The notes below the pieces were generated by a model, which saw nothing but the letters and a program-made list of their open reading frames with translations, had not been told where the DNA came from and searched no databases. A program made the position numbers and the translations under genes. From Brumimicrobium sp033722555 (lineage in GTDB: Bacteria; Bacteroidota; Bacteroidia; Flavobacteriales_D; Crocinitomicaceae), in NCBI GenBank assembly GCA_033722555.1, contig JAWVYS010000007.1, positions 27,154 through 91,153 on the forward strand: a stretch of 64,000 nt of DNA, read 5' to 3'. Shown here piece by piece: positions 35,704 through 44,307 of this stretch; position 1 is the stretch's first letter; each line of letters starts with the position of its first letter.

Positions 35704-36455
35704 ATAAAATACTTTTAACGCTATGTGTTCTTTTATCCTTTGCTGCTGTTGCTCAGGTCAATCAGGTAGACAGTAAAGGACGGAAACAAGGCCAGTGGGT
35801 AAAATTTTACGAATCGAGTAAAGTGCCTATCTATACCGGTCAGTTCAAAAACGATAAACCCATTGGTAAATTCGTTTACTATTATCCTTCAAATGAAATC
35901 AAATCCATAGTGATCCATGACGAGAACAGCAATCGTTCGGAGGGCTACTTTTACCATGAAAACAGCAAGCTTCTGGCATTTGGCATATACAGAAACCAGG
36001 AAAAGGACAGTGTGTGGACCCATTACGGACCTTCAGGAAGAATAAGTTTTAAGGAAACCTACAAGAACGGCAAACTGCACGGGAAAAGGACGATTTATTA
36101 TGTTCCCGAAATTGAAGAAGATAACCGTGTGGAGGTTATGCGCGAAGCCTATTACGAAAATGATCGTTTGAACGGTCCGGTGGTTGAATATTTCCCCGGT
36201 GGTGTGAAGAAACTCGAGGGTACTTATGTAAATGGTGCTTTCAACGGTATCGTGAAGCATTATCATCCCAACGGGAAGCTGAGTATTGAAGAACGTTATA
36301 AAGAAAGAAGAAAACACGGTTGGCAAATTGCTTATGACCAGTCGGGTAAAGAGATCGGGCGGGCGTATTACAACCACGGAGATCTACTGGAGGGAGAGTT
36401 GCTCAAACGACACATGCAGCGACTCAAGGAAAAAGGAATAAATCCCAACGAGTAA
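35700..36455 (+). CDS. YwqK-family (MORN-like repeat) secreted protein
   Basis: The 251-aa protein has a signal peptide (about 1-18) and repeats of the form Y-x-N-G-x-hydrophobic-x-G (FKNDKPIGKFVYYYPSNEIKS, YKNGKLHGKRTIYY, YPNGKLSIEERYK), typical of YwqK/MORN-like proteins. The family is called an 'antitoxin' in some databases, but nothing here supports a toxin-antitoxin role. It is the last gene of the GT2-HAD operon (4-nt overlap). Confidence 0.8.
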   Translation: MNKILLTLCVLLSFAAVAQVNQVDSKGRKQGQWVKFYESSKVPIYTGQFKNDKPIGKFVYYYPSNEIKSIVIHDENSNRSEGYFYHENSKLLAFGIYRNQEKDSVWTHYGPSGRISFKETYKNGKLHGKRTIYYVPEIEEDNRVEVMREAYYENDRLNGPVVEYFPGGVKKLEGTYVNGAFNGIVKHYHPNGKLSIEERYKERRKHGWQIAYDQSGKEIGRAYYNHGDLLEGELLKRHMQRLKEKGINPNE

Positions 36456-36488
36456 CAACCTTCTTGCGCTTTTTTACGTTTTATAGCC

Positions 36489-37163
36489 ATGAAACATTTT
36501 TTCAGTCTCCTTATTTTACTCGGAACCCTTAGTTCCTGTAAAAAGCAGGCGCCTGCTCCTGAGTTTGGTTATGAGTATTTCGGTCTGGAAGAAGGCCGCT
36601 TTGTTACCTATGACGTAATGGAAATTTTCCACGATGTGCAGCTCACGCCTGCCCACGATACTGTCCGTTACACGCTGAAGACAGTGATCGGCGAGGAGGT
36701 TGTGGACAATGAGGGTCGCACGGCGCGAAAAATGTACCGTTATTCCTACGATCCTCAATCCGGTGATTTGATCGATCAACGGGTGTGGACAGCTGTGATT
36801 GATCAGGGAAGAGGAGAAGTGGTTGAGGAAAATCAGCGAAAGATCAGGATGGTGTTTGCGGTCACGTTGGACAAGGAATGGGATGTGAACGCTTTCAATC
36901 CTGCCGATAAAGAGGAGGTGTTTTACGATGAGATTTTTCAACCTTACAGCATCGGTAATTTTACAATCGATTCAACTGTGCGTGTAGAATATGAAGATTT
37001 CTTTTCATTGATCGATTATCAGCGGAAGTATGAAGTGTATGGTAAAAACATTGGCTTGATTCACCGGAGCTTCATCGATCTACGCATCAATAATTTTGAC
37101 GTTACAAGCATTCAATCCGGAACAGAGGTTCATTACACCTTGAAAGACTACGGTATGGAATAA
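36489..37163 (+). CDS. Hypothetical lipoprotein
   Basis: The 224-aa protein starts MKHFFSLLILLGTLSSCKKQ with a lipobox Cys near 17. The mature part has an alternating beta pattern (YTLKTVIGEEVVDNEGRTARKMYRYSYDP) and may be a beta-sandwich lipoprotein. No family recognised. It follows the YwqK gene after 33 nt and is probably co-transcribed. Confidence 0.6.
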   Translation: MKHFFSLLILLGTLSSCKKQAPAPEFGYEYFGLEEGRFVTYDVMEIFHDVQLTPAHDTVRYTLKTVIGEEVVDNEGRTARKMYRYSYDPQSGDLIDQRVWTAVIDQGRGEVVEENQRKIRMVFAVTLDKEWDVNAFNPADKEEVFYDEIFQPYSIGNFTIDSTVRVEYEDFFSLIDYQRKYEVYGKNIGLIHRSFIDLRINNFDVTSIQSGTEVHYTLKDYGME

Positions 37164-37294
37164 GTAATAAGCGCCTTACTTGATGGAAAGGTGCTAAAAC
37201 GTTGATTTATATTCGGTTTGTCTGATAATCGGAACGGGGTATTTGGGATCATTGAACAAAAATGTGATTTCGGGTTAAAAAAAATCAGCAAACC

Positions 37295-37325
37295 TTTGCA
37301 AATTCATAAATAATGCGTTTCTTTG
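37295..37325 (+). promoter_or_regulatory. Promoter of the rpmB operon
   Basis: TTTG at 37295-37298 and TTTCTTTG at 37318-37325 are 19 nt apart, close to the TTTG...TAnnTTTG consensus with a T for A in the -7 box. The rpmB ATG is 34 nt downstream. The rest of the 195-nt gap shows nothing specific. Confidence 0.5.
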
Positions 37326-37359
37326 CACCCGCTTTTGTAATTAGCAAAACTATTTAATT

Positions 37360-37596
37360 ATGTCACGAGTTTGTCAGTTAACAGGTAAAAAGGTAATGGT
37401 TGGAAACAATGTTTCTCACTCCAATCAGAAAACCAAACGTAAATTTTACCCGAATTTAGTAACTAAGAAGTTCTTCTTGCAGGAAGAGGATAAGTTTATA
37501 ACGCTTAAAGTTTCAACAGCTGCATTACGTACCATCAACAAGCGTGGTATTATGGCTTGTGTTAAAGAAGCAAGAGCGAAAGGATATATCAAGTAA
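37360..37596 (+). CDS. rpmB: 50S ribosomal protein L28
   Basis: The 78-aa protein begins MSRVCQLTGKKVMVGNNVSHSNQKTKRKFYPNL, the signature of L28, and ends RGIMACVKEARAKGYIK. The length is normal. It heads the rpmB-rpmG-DUF4295-ftsY cluster, conserved in Bacteroidota. A Bacteroidota-type promoter lies just upstream. Confidence 0.96.
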   Translation: MSRVCQLTGKKVMVGNNVSHSNQKTKRKFYPNLVTKKFFLQEEDKFITLKVSTAALRTINKRGIMACVKEARAKGYIK

Positions 37597-37630
37597 AAAC
37601 AGGGTGTAACCACCGTGAAATTATTGTAAA

Positions 37631-37813
37631 ATGGCGAAAAAAGGTAACAGAGTTCAGATCATATTGGAATGTACAGAGCATAAAGATTCAGGAATGCCCG
37701 GTACTTCACGTTATATCAGCACAAAGAATAGAAAAAATACTCCGGATCGTTTGGAGTTGAAAAAATTCAATCCTATTCTTAAGAGATATACAGTACATAA
37801 AGAAATTAAATAG
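37631..37813 (+). CDS. rpmG: 50S ribosomal protein L33
   Basis: The 60-aa protein has RVQIILECTEHKDSGMPGTSRYISTKNRKNTPDRLELKKFNP, the L33 pattern. There is a single cysteine, so this is a form without the zinc CxxC pairs. It is 34 nt after rpmB and 8 nt before the DUF4295 gene. Confidence 0.96.
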   Translation: MAKKGNRVQIILECTEHKDSGMPGTSRYISTKNRKNTPDRLELKKFNPILKRYTVHKEIK

Positions 37814-37821
37814 TTTAAGTT

Positions 37822-37974
37822 ATGGCAAAGAAAACAGTAGCAACCCTTCAGACAGGTGGTGGTAAAATCCACACGAAAGTGATCAAGATGGTAAAGAACG
37901 AAAAGGGTTCTTACTCTTTCCGTGAAGAGATTGTTCACAACGATAAGATTAAGGATTGGTTTGCAAACAGCTAA
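37822..37974 (+). CDS. DUF4295 small protein
   Basis: The 50-codon frame MAKKTVATLQTGGGKIHTKV ... EEIVHNDKIKDWFANS matches DUF4295, a small basic protein found next to rpmG in nearly all Bacteroidota. Ribosome association is suspected from position and size but is not shown here. It lies 8 nt after rpmG. A strong hairpin separates it from ftsY. Confidence 0.9.
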   Translation: MAKKTVATLQTGGGKIHTKVIKMVKNEKGSYSFREEIVHNDKIKDWFANS

Positions 37975-38000
37975 TGCTTGCAAACTTCCAGGTATAAATT

Positions 38001-38030
38001 GAGCTTCTTACCCAGGTAGGAAGCTCTTTG
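38001..38030 (+). terminator. Hairpin between DUF4295 and ftsY
   Basis: GAGCTTCTTACC / GGTAGGAAGCTC (one T-G mispair) is a 12-bp stem followed by TTTG only, so termination would be partial. It may act as an attenuator or a processing site between the ribosomal genes and ftsY. Confidence 0.5.
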
Positions 38031-38042
38031 TAGTTTATTAAA

Positions 38043-38999
38043 ATGGCATTATTCGGATTATTTTCAAAAGATAAAAAGAAGGACCTTGACAAAGGACTGG
38101 AAAAAACCAAGGAAACGTTTTTATCCAAACTTACGCGCTCGGTTGTCGGGAAATCGAAGGTAGATGCCGAAGTACTGGATGAACTTGAGGAGGTGCTGAT
38201 CACGTCTGATGTGGGGGTGAAGACTACCTTAAAGATTATCGACCGGATAGAGCAGCGTGTTTCCCGTGAAAAGTATGTCAATACCTCCGAGCTCAAGGAA
38301 GTTTTACGTTCGGAAATCGCAGCACTGCTGGAGGAAAATAAAACCGGAGATGTTGATTATGAAATTCCCACCCATGAAGGAGGAAATCCTCATGTAATCA
38401 TGGTTGTAGGTGTGAACGGTGTAGGTAAAACAACCACCATCGGTAAACTGGCCCATCAGTTTAAATCCATGAACAAAAAAGTGATCCTTGGTGCAGCGGA
38501 TACCTTCAGAGCGGCGGCAGTTGATCAGCTTATTATCTGGTCTGAACGGGTAGGTGTTCCCATCGTTCAGCAAGGCATGCAGGCAGATCCGGCTTCAGTG
38601 GCTTTTGATACCTTACAGGCCGCTAAAGCGCAGGGAGCAGACGTTGCCATTATTGACACTGCAGGAAGGTTGCACAACAAGGTAAATCTGATGAACGAGC
38701 TATCGAAGATCAAACGTGTTATGGATAAGGTAGTTCCGGGTGCACCGCACGAAATCTTGCTTGTACTCGATGGTTCAACAGGACAAAATGCTTTCGAACA
38801 GGCCAAGCAATTCTCGCTGGCCACGGAGATCAATGCCCTGGCAATTACCAAACTGGACGGTACAGCCAAAGGTGGCGTGGTAATCGGAATTTCTGATCAG
38901 ATGAAAATTCCGGTAAAATATATCGGTGTAGGTGAGAAAATGACTGATCTCCAGCCCTTCAATAAACGGGTGTTTGTAGACTCTCTGTTCGGAGAATAA
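38043..38999 (+). CDS. ftsY: Signal recognition particle receptor FtsY
   Basis: The 318-aa protein has a short charged N-terminus (no long acidic A domain), an N domain, and the G domain: GVNGVGKTTTIGKLA (G1, near 123-137), DTFRAAAVDQL, DTAGRLHNKVNLM (G3), and TKLDGTAKGG (G4). It docks SRP-ribosome complexes at the membrane. It lies 69 nt after DUF4295. Confidence 0.97.
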   Translation: MALFGLFSKDKKKDLDKGLEKTKETFLSKLTRSVVGKSKVDAEVLDELEEVLITSDVGVKTTLKIIDRIEQRVSREKYVNTSELKEVLRSEIAALLEENKTGDVDYEIPTHEGGNPHVIMVVGVNGVGKTTTIGKLAHQFKSMNKKVILGAADTFRAAAVDQLIIWSERVGVPIVQQGMQADPASVAFDTLQAAKAQGADVAIIDTAGRLHNKVNLMNELSKIKRVMDKVVPGAPHEILLVLDGSTGQNAFEQAKQFSLATEINALAITKLDGTAKGGVVIGISDQMKIPVKYIGVGEKMTDLQPFNKRVFVDSLFGE

Positions 39000-39081
39000 G
39001 TATAATTTATTCTATAAGTTTCCCGCTATACCACAACTTATTGTTAAGTTCGTAAAAAATTAAAACAACGTATATAGTATT

Positions 39082-40470
39082 ATGAGAAAATTACTAATCA
39101 TTCCCGCAGTCTTCTTATTGTTGGCCTGTGACAGTGAACCAAAAGATGCTTCAGATCTGAATTTGGATGATTTTGAAGAACGTATTTCCTACGCGCTCGG
39201 AGCAGATATGGGCGCAAATTTTGCCGGACTTCCGGTGGAAATTTATGAGGCCATGGATAAGCAAGCCCTTGAGGAAGGATTTTATGAAATGCTGACCAGT
39301 GAGGATAAAACCACAGAGGCCTGTACGGAAATCCTCAACAAAGCTTTCTCCGGAATGCAGGGAATTGATACCACCGAACATTCAATGAAAGAGATCTCTC
39401 ATTGTTACGGTACTATTTTCGGTGAAATGATGCGTAAGTCTCTTACCTCCAGAAATGCCATGGATCAGGTGAACCCAAACATTATTCGTATCGGGTTTTC
39501 GAACGCTTTGGTAAAAACGGATACGTTGATTCCTATCGAAGAACGTCAAAAAATGATTGCGAATTTCAACAACGATCTGAATAAACTTGCCGGTGAGGAA
39601 TTCATGACAAAGGCTTTGTCGAAAACAGGTGCAAAAATGGAGGATGCCGGATATATTCTGATCCAGAACGAAGGTTCTGAAGGTGAAAAACTGGATCTTT
39701 CCAAAGAATTTCTGATCGTTTATACCATGACCAATGCTACGGGTGACACTATTATTTCTACCGTCGCTGATCCATCGTTTACGGAGGAAGAAAATGCGTT
39801 GATCATCACTGCTCGGGATATTGTTCTTCCTGAGGGATGGAAACTGGCTGCTGATCAAATGAAGGTTGGCGGTGATTATACGATCTATGTACCTTATGAA
39901 CTCGGTTTTGGTGAAGAAGGCATGATGAACAGAAACCAGACAGGGTATGTGATTCCTCCTTTTTCTGCGTTGAAAATACACACGAAGGTACTCGGGCAGT
40001 ACGAACTGAACAGCACCATCAAAAACCGCGGAAAAAAGGTGATTGAAGAAGCTAAGAAAGAACCGAACACCGTGGTAGGAAAATCGGGTTATGTACTTAC
40101 TACTCTGGAGAAAGGGGAAGGAGCAAAGGTACCTGCAGGAAGCGATGTACAGGCGCATTATATTCTAAAGAATTCAAAAGGAGAAACGATAGAGAACAGT
40201 TATATGGCAGCCATGCAACAAGGCCGTCCCGCGCCAACATTTTCTTTAGACGGAGTGGTGAAAGGCTGGCAAGAAGCCATCCCTGAAATGCGTAAAGGTG
40301 GAAGGTATAAATTGGTTCTGCCTTATGACCTTGCTTACGGAGAAACAGGAAATCAAGGTATTCCTCCGTTTGAGACCCTCATTTTTGAAATCGAGATCGT
40401 TGATTTCGGTAAGAAGGGATCTTTGGTTCCTGCAAATCCGCAGATGCCACAGATGCCGCAGGGAATGTAA
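39082..40470 (+). CDS. FKBP-type peptidyl-prolyl isomerase, two domains
   Basis: The 462-aa protein is a lipoprotein (LLIIPAVFLLLACDSE; Cys near 16). The N-terminal part resembles FkpA-type dimerisation helices (about 30-160). A first FKBP-like unit with GGDYTIYVPYELGFGEEGM (about 180-320) is followed by a second, more canonical FKBP domain: AHYILKNSKGETIENSY, GVVKGWQEAIPEMRKGGRYKLVLPYDLAYGETG, GIPPFETLIFEIEIVDF (about 330-450). The two-unit arrangement is unusual in size. It probably folds periplasmic proteins. Confidence 0.85.
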   Translation: MRKLLIIPAVFLLLACDSEPKDASDLNLDDFEERISYALGADMGANFAGLPVEIYEAMDKQALEEGFYEMLTSEDKTTEACTEILNKAFSGMQGIDTTEHSMKEISHCYGTIFGEMMRKSLTSRNAMDQVNPNIIRIGFSNALVKTDTLIPIEERQKMIANFNNDLNKLAGEEFMTKALSKTGAKMEDAGYILIQNEGSEGEKLDLSKEFLIVYTMTNATGDTIISTVADPSFTEEENALIITARDIVLPEGWKLAADQMKVGGDYTIYVPYELGFGEEGMMNRNQTGYVIPPFSALKIHTKVLGQYELNSTIKNRGKKVIEEAKKEPNTVVGKSGYVLTTLEKGEGAKVPAGSDVQAHYILKNSKGETIENSYMAAMQQGRPAPTFSLDGVVKGWQEAIPEMRKGGRYKLVLPYDLAYGETGNQGIPPFETLIFEIEIVDFGKKGSLVPANPQMPQMPQGM

Positions 40471-40491
40471 TTCATTCGAAGGGTTCGAATT

Positions 40492-41424
40492 GTGACAAGT
40501 ACCGAAAAGTCAGTATTGCAAAAGGTTTGTTTTTCCGTTGAAGGAGGCAAACCTTTTTCTTTTTGGATTAAACGGGATGATCTCATCGATCCGGTAATCT
40601 CCGGGAACAAATGGCGCAAACTTAAATTCAACATCGAAAAAGCGATCCGCGGAGGAAATACAGGGATACTCACCTTCGGCGGAGCATATTCCAATCATTT
40701 GGTAGCCACGGCAAAAGCTGCTCAGACTTTCGGGCTGAAGGCGGTTGGAATAGTACGCGGTGATGAACTTCATGCGGAGAGCAATGAAACACTGATATCC
40801 TGTAAGAATTTCGGCATGGAACTGAGGTTCGTTTCACGCAACTCCTATGCTGACAAGTGTAGTCCATTCTTTCTCGACGAACTGCGCAGCGAATATCCCA
40901 ATTACCACGTTGTTCCCGAAGGCGGATCAAATTTTTACGGAGCTGCCGGTTGTCAGGAAATAATGAGTGAAACGCCCAACGATTTTGATTGTGTATATCT
41001 GGCCGGAGGGACAGGTACAACCGCTGCGGGCGTACTGAGTTCCACGCCTGAAAAAACGATGGTTCACGTAATCTCAGCCTTAAAAGGTGATTTTCTGAAC
41101 GGGGAAATTACAAGCCTGTTGCATGCGCTCACCTACGATGAAACGATCGTTTCGGAAATGGCTGAAAGAATGCGCATAGTTTCCGATGACCGTTTTGGCG
41201 GCTACGGCAAAGCCAACGAAGATTTGATCGCTTTTATCAATGATTTTTACGGACAAACCGCCGTTCCGCTTGATCCTGTGTACACCGGAAAAGCTGCGTT
41301 TTCGCTGATAAATGATTTTCGTGCGGGAAAAATAGATTCTGCAAGTGAAGTATTACTTATTCACACCGGAGGACTTCAGGGTGTTAGTAAATGGAAGGAA
41401 GAACTTCAGTTCTGTCAAACTTAA
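40492..41424 (+). CDS. PLP-dependent ACC deaminase/D-cysteine desulfhydrase family
   Basis: The 310-aa protein starts with GTG 21 nt after the FKBP stop. It has FWIKRDDLIDPVISGNKWRKLKFNIEKA (PLP lysine in NKWRK), LTFGGAYSNHLVATAKAA, VPEGGSNFYGAAGCQEI and VYLAGGTGTTAAGVLSS (phosphate-binding loop). This is the fold-II PLP family that includes 1-aminocyclopropane-1-carboxylate deaminase and D-cysteine desulfhydrase. The exact substrate is not determined by sequence. Confidence 0.85.
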   Translation: MTSTEKSVLQKVCFSVEGGKPFSFWIKRDDLIDPVISGNKWRKLKFNIEKAIRGGNTGILTFGGAYSNHLVATAKAAQTFGLKAVGIVRGDELHAESNETLISCKNFGMELRFVSRNSYADKCSPFFLDELRSEYPNYHVVPEGGSNFYGAAGCQEIMSETPNDFDCVYLAGGTGTTAAGVLSSTPEKTMVHVISALKGDFLNGEITSLLHALTYDETIVSEMAERMRIVSDDRFGGYGKANEDLIAFINDFYGQTAVPLDPVYTGKAAFSLINDFRAGKIDSASEVLLIHTGGLQGVSKWKEELQFCQT

Positions 41425-41466
41425 TTTCCATATATTTACGTTTTCTGAAAATAAGGTAGACGCATT

Positions 41467-43056
41467 ATGAAAAAGAGTATTTTAAACCGAATTGTTTGCA
41501 TGGCCGTCCTGATCGGTTGGCATGCCTTCGGAAATACTCAGGATTTTTCAGGTCCGGAGCCTCAAAAGATCACGAATCCACCGCTCAGAGCCTACGACAC
41601 GGTGGTGAGCAGTATCATCAGTTACGGAAAGAATTTCATCGGTAAACCCTATCGCTACAGACTGGCTCCCGGTGTTACTTTTGACTGCAGCGGCTATATG
41701 CAGTATATTTTCAAAAGCCAGTCGCTGGATATCCCCCGATCCTCTGCGTCCATTTCTGCCTTTGCAGAACACGTGGAACTCGATGATGTACAGGTCGGAG
41801 ACTTTCTTTTTTTCAAAGGAAGAAGCCTTTCATCGTCCTCTGTGGGGCACGTATCCCTTGTTATCGATAAAGACAGTTCAGGAATCAAGATGTTGCACAG
41901 CTGCAGTCGGGGAGTGGTGATCGACGAGTTTCCCATGGAATACTATACCAAACGATTTATGGGTGCCGGCCGTTTTCCTGTTGCAAAGCTTGCCCCTGAT
42001 ATTGTTCCTCCGGATACTTCGCTGACACGGTCGCAGATCAGAGAAATGGTCGATGAAACCGATTCCACCGATATTGAAGAGGATAAAAAACTTGAAATTA
42101 TCGGTGTGGGCGACATCATGCTGGGAACGAACTTTCCCTCAGAACGTTATTTGCCTCCCAACGACGGGAAGGATCTGCTTAAGCCGGTCGATAGTATCTT
42201 AAAATCGGCCGATCTTACTTTCGGGAACCTGGAAGGCGTGATTCTCAGTGGCCCCGGCGATGTTAAGAAATGTTCGGATCCTGAGTTCTGCTATGCTTTT
42301 AAAAGCCCGGATCATTACCTGACTTACCTGAAAGAGGCGGGATTTGATGTACTCAGTATTGCGAACAATCACGTAGGAGATTTCGGAGATGCGGGGCGTG
42401 CGAACACGGTTAAACGTCTGCAGGAAGAAGGTTTGGCCTTTGCGGGATTGTATGATCATCCCTACATGATCTTTGAGAAGGACAGTGTGACCTATGGTTT
42501 TGCTGCTTTTGCTCCGAACACCGGAACCGTGCGGATTACGGATTATGACAAAGCGCGCGAAATCGTTGCCCACCTGGATTCACTCAGCGATATAGTCATT
42601 GTTTCCTTTCACGGCGGTGCTGAGGGATCGAAGTATTGCCATGTAACGAAGGAAAAGGAGATTTTTTTAGGAGAAGACCGGGGAAATCCGTATGAATTTT
42701 CAAGGATTGTGATTGATGCAGGTGCTGACATCGTATTTGGTCACGGGCCGCATGTTACCAGGGCAGTGGATCTCTATAAGGACAGATTTATTGCTTATAG
42801 TCTCGGTAATTTTGCCACCTACGGGAGGTTTAACCTGCGTGGGGTGAATGGCATAGCGCCTATCGTGAAGGTAACGGTGAACGCCGACGGCAGTTTTGAG
42901 AAGGCGCAGATCATTCCCGTGAAACAAGTTGGTGAGGGAGGTCCTCAGCTGGACGAGCAAAAGGTGGTGATCAAGGAGATTATCCGACTCACCGAAACCG
43001 ATCTTCCCGAATGTGGTCTTGTTATTACCGAAGAAGGGGAAGTGAAGCGAAAATAG
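41467..43056 (+). CDS. NlpC/P60 peptidase fused to a CapA-type phosphoesterase
   Basis: The 529-aa protein has a signal peptide (about 1-24), then an NlpC/P60 domain (about 45-170): GKPYRYRLAPGVTFDCSGYMQYIF (catalytic Cys), SVGHVSLVIDKD (His). The second half (about 205-500) is a CapA (PGA capsule) metallophosphatase-like domain: LEIIGVGDIMLGTNFPS, LTFGNLEGVIL, VLSIANNHVGDFGD, ADIVFGHGPHV, FIAYSLGNF. The two domains are usually separate proteins. The gene sits 11 nt from repeat copy 2. Confidence 0.88.
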   Translation: MKKSILNRIVCMAVLIGWHAFGNTQDFSGPEPQKITNPPLRAYDTVVSSIISYGKNFIGKPYRYRLAPGVTFDCSGYMQYIFKSQSLDIPRSSASISAFAEHVELDDVQVGDFLFFKGRSLSSSSVGHVSLVIDKDSSGIKMLHSCSRGVVIDEFPMEYYTKRFMGAGRFPVAKLAPDIVPPDTSLTRSQIREMVDETDSTDIEEDKKLEIIGVGDIMLGTNFPSERYLPPNDGKDLLKPVDSILKSADLTFGNLEGVILSGPGDVKKCSDPEFCYAFKSPDHYLTYLKEAGFDVLSIANNHVGDFGDAGRANTVKRLQEEGLAFAGLYDHPYMIFEKDSVTYGFAAFAPNTGTVRITDYDKAREIVAHLDSLSDIVIVSFHGGAEGSKYCHVTKEKEIFLGEDRGNPYEFSRIVIDAGADIVFGHGPHVTRAVDLYKDRFIAYSLGNFATYGRFNLRGVNGIAPIVKVTVNADGSFEKAQIIPVKQVGEGGPQLDEQKVVIKEIIRLTETDLPECGLVITEEGEVKRK

Positions 43057-43062
43057 TCATTG

Positions 43063-43691
43063 TTTCCTTGTTTGCATTACACATTGATCGCTCAGTCGAC
43101 TAATCCTCAGGTACAATTCTGTTTCAACCTTCAAGCGTAGACACGCACCATTCCTTTGTTTACTTTTTACCGGCATTCATTCAACTTCTTTGTTCACTAA
43201 ATACATCTTCTCCGGCGTAAGTACACTTCCCACGGGCAAAAGTATTTTCAAAATGTTAATAAGTACAAATGAAATGTTGATAAGTAAAGTTTCCGCGGAC
43301 GAAAGTATTTTTAAAATGTGGATAAGTATAAATGAATTGTTGATAAGTACGAATGAAATCTGGATAAGTAAAGGTTCCGCGGGCGAAAGTACAACTGCCA
43401 TGTGCATCCACACACTTGTCGCGGGCAAAAGTAAAACTTCCACGGGCGTAAATAAGTTTTCCGTGGGCATCCGCAGGTCTTCCGCGGGCTTAAACATGTT
43501 GTTCACGGGCATATATTCAAGTTGCGTGGGCAAAAGTGCCGGGTGGTATGTGCTTCCGTTCATCTTTACTGACGCTAAATTTAGGTGATGTGGTGGGAGA
43601 GGGAGAGTGAGAGAGGGAGTGAGTGTGAGTGTGAGAGTGAGTGTGAGAGTGAGAGTGAGAGTGTGAGTGTGAGGGGTGAGAGTGGGGGTGG
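43063..43691 (+). repeat. 0.6 kb repeat element, copy 2 (21-nt unit array)
   Basis: This is the same element as at 11837-12421, in the same orientation, starting 7 nt after the NlpC-CapA stop. The 21-nt unit array covers about 43220-43540. The tail is longer than in copy 1 and ends in a GTGAGAGT-type tract (43600-43690). The forward frame 43190-43588 has the 7-residue pattern AGKSxxS; the reverse frame has PAExLL. Both look like consequences of the 21-nt period. A run of minus-strand genes with attC-like spacers follows. Confidence 0.8.
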
Positions 43692-43725
43692 ATCTATACC
43701 CATTTATTCATTTCATGAATTTTCT

Positions 43726-44043
43726 TTACGGTCCCCAATAATCAAAAATAAAGATTGTTCCTTTTTCTATTTCTATTTCTAAACTTGAACCACATTGAAT
43801 TCTGTGGGTTCCGGGTTCGATCAATCCTTTTTCCCCAATTTGATAAGGCCAAACTTCTCCGTCTACGTAAATGACACATTCCGGATTATCTTTTTCCCTA
43901 ATAACCAAATATGTTTTTTTGTCCTTGGATCGTTTAACATATCCTCTCAAATCTCGATTAAAACAACTCATCATCAAAAGAAAAAAGGTACAGAGTAATA
44001 CAACCTTTGTTTTTTGAGTGTTTTTCTTTTTTTTGTAGTGCAT
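43726..44043 (-). CDS. Small hypothetical lipoprotein
   Basis: The 105-aa protein has a basic n-region, a hydrophobic core and a lipobox-like FLLMMSCFNRD (Cys near 27). The mature part is beta-rich: YVKRSKDKKTYLVIREKDNPECVIYVDGE. It is probably an envelope lipoprotein of unknown function, the first minus-strand gene beyond repeat copy 2. An attC-like IR (44060-44128) precedes it. Confidence 0.55.
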   Translation of the reverse strand: MHYKKKKNTQKTKVVLLCTFFLLMMSCFNRDLRGYVKRSKDKKTYLVIREKDNPECVIYVDGEVWPYQIGEKGLIEPGTHRIQCGSSLEIEIEKGTIFIFDYWGP

Positions 44044-44059
44044 GCTTAAATCTTGATTA

Positions 44060-44128
44060 TTACTAACGGTTCTGCAGCTATGCTATCGCCGCGAGAATAG
44101 TTCAATTGTTTGTTCACGAAGTTAGTAA
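44060..44128 (-). other. attC-like inverted repeat
   Basis: TTACTAAC (44060-44067) and GTTAGTAA (44121-44128) are perfect inverted 8-mers 53 nt apart, as expected for R''/R' ends. The inner arms are only weakly complementary, so this is the least secure of the attC-like sites. Nothing else is visible between 44129 and 44307. Confidence 0.35.
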
Positions 44129-44307
44129 CATTGTGTTGCGATGAATTGTCCACACTAAGTACGATTGTGCGTTGAGTATACATGCTATTATATAGTGTGC
44201 TTTTCTATTTGTTCCTTTACATTCTTTAAATATTATTTAGTGCAGTAAGTCTGATAAGGGACTGAGAAAACAGGTACAACTTATGTCGGATTTAGAATTA
44301 GGCCAAA

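Noticed and set aside
35700..36455. Toxin-antitoxin system from the 'YwqK antitoxin' name
   Set aside because: The protein is secreted, made of MORN-like repeats, and has no toxin partner.
43585..43782. Plus-strand ORF with Ser-Glu repeats
   Set aside because: It is a translation of the GTGAGA low-complexity tail of repeat copy 2.
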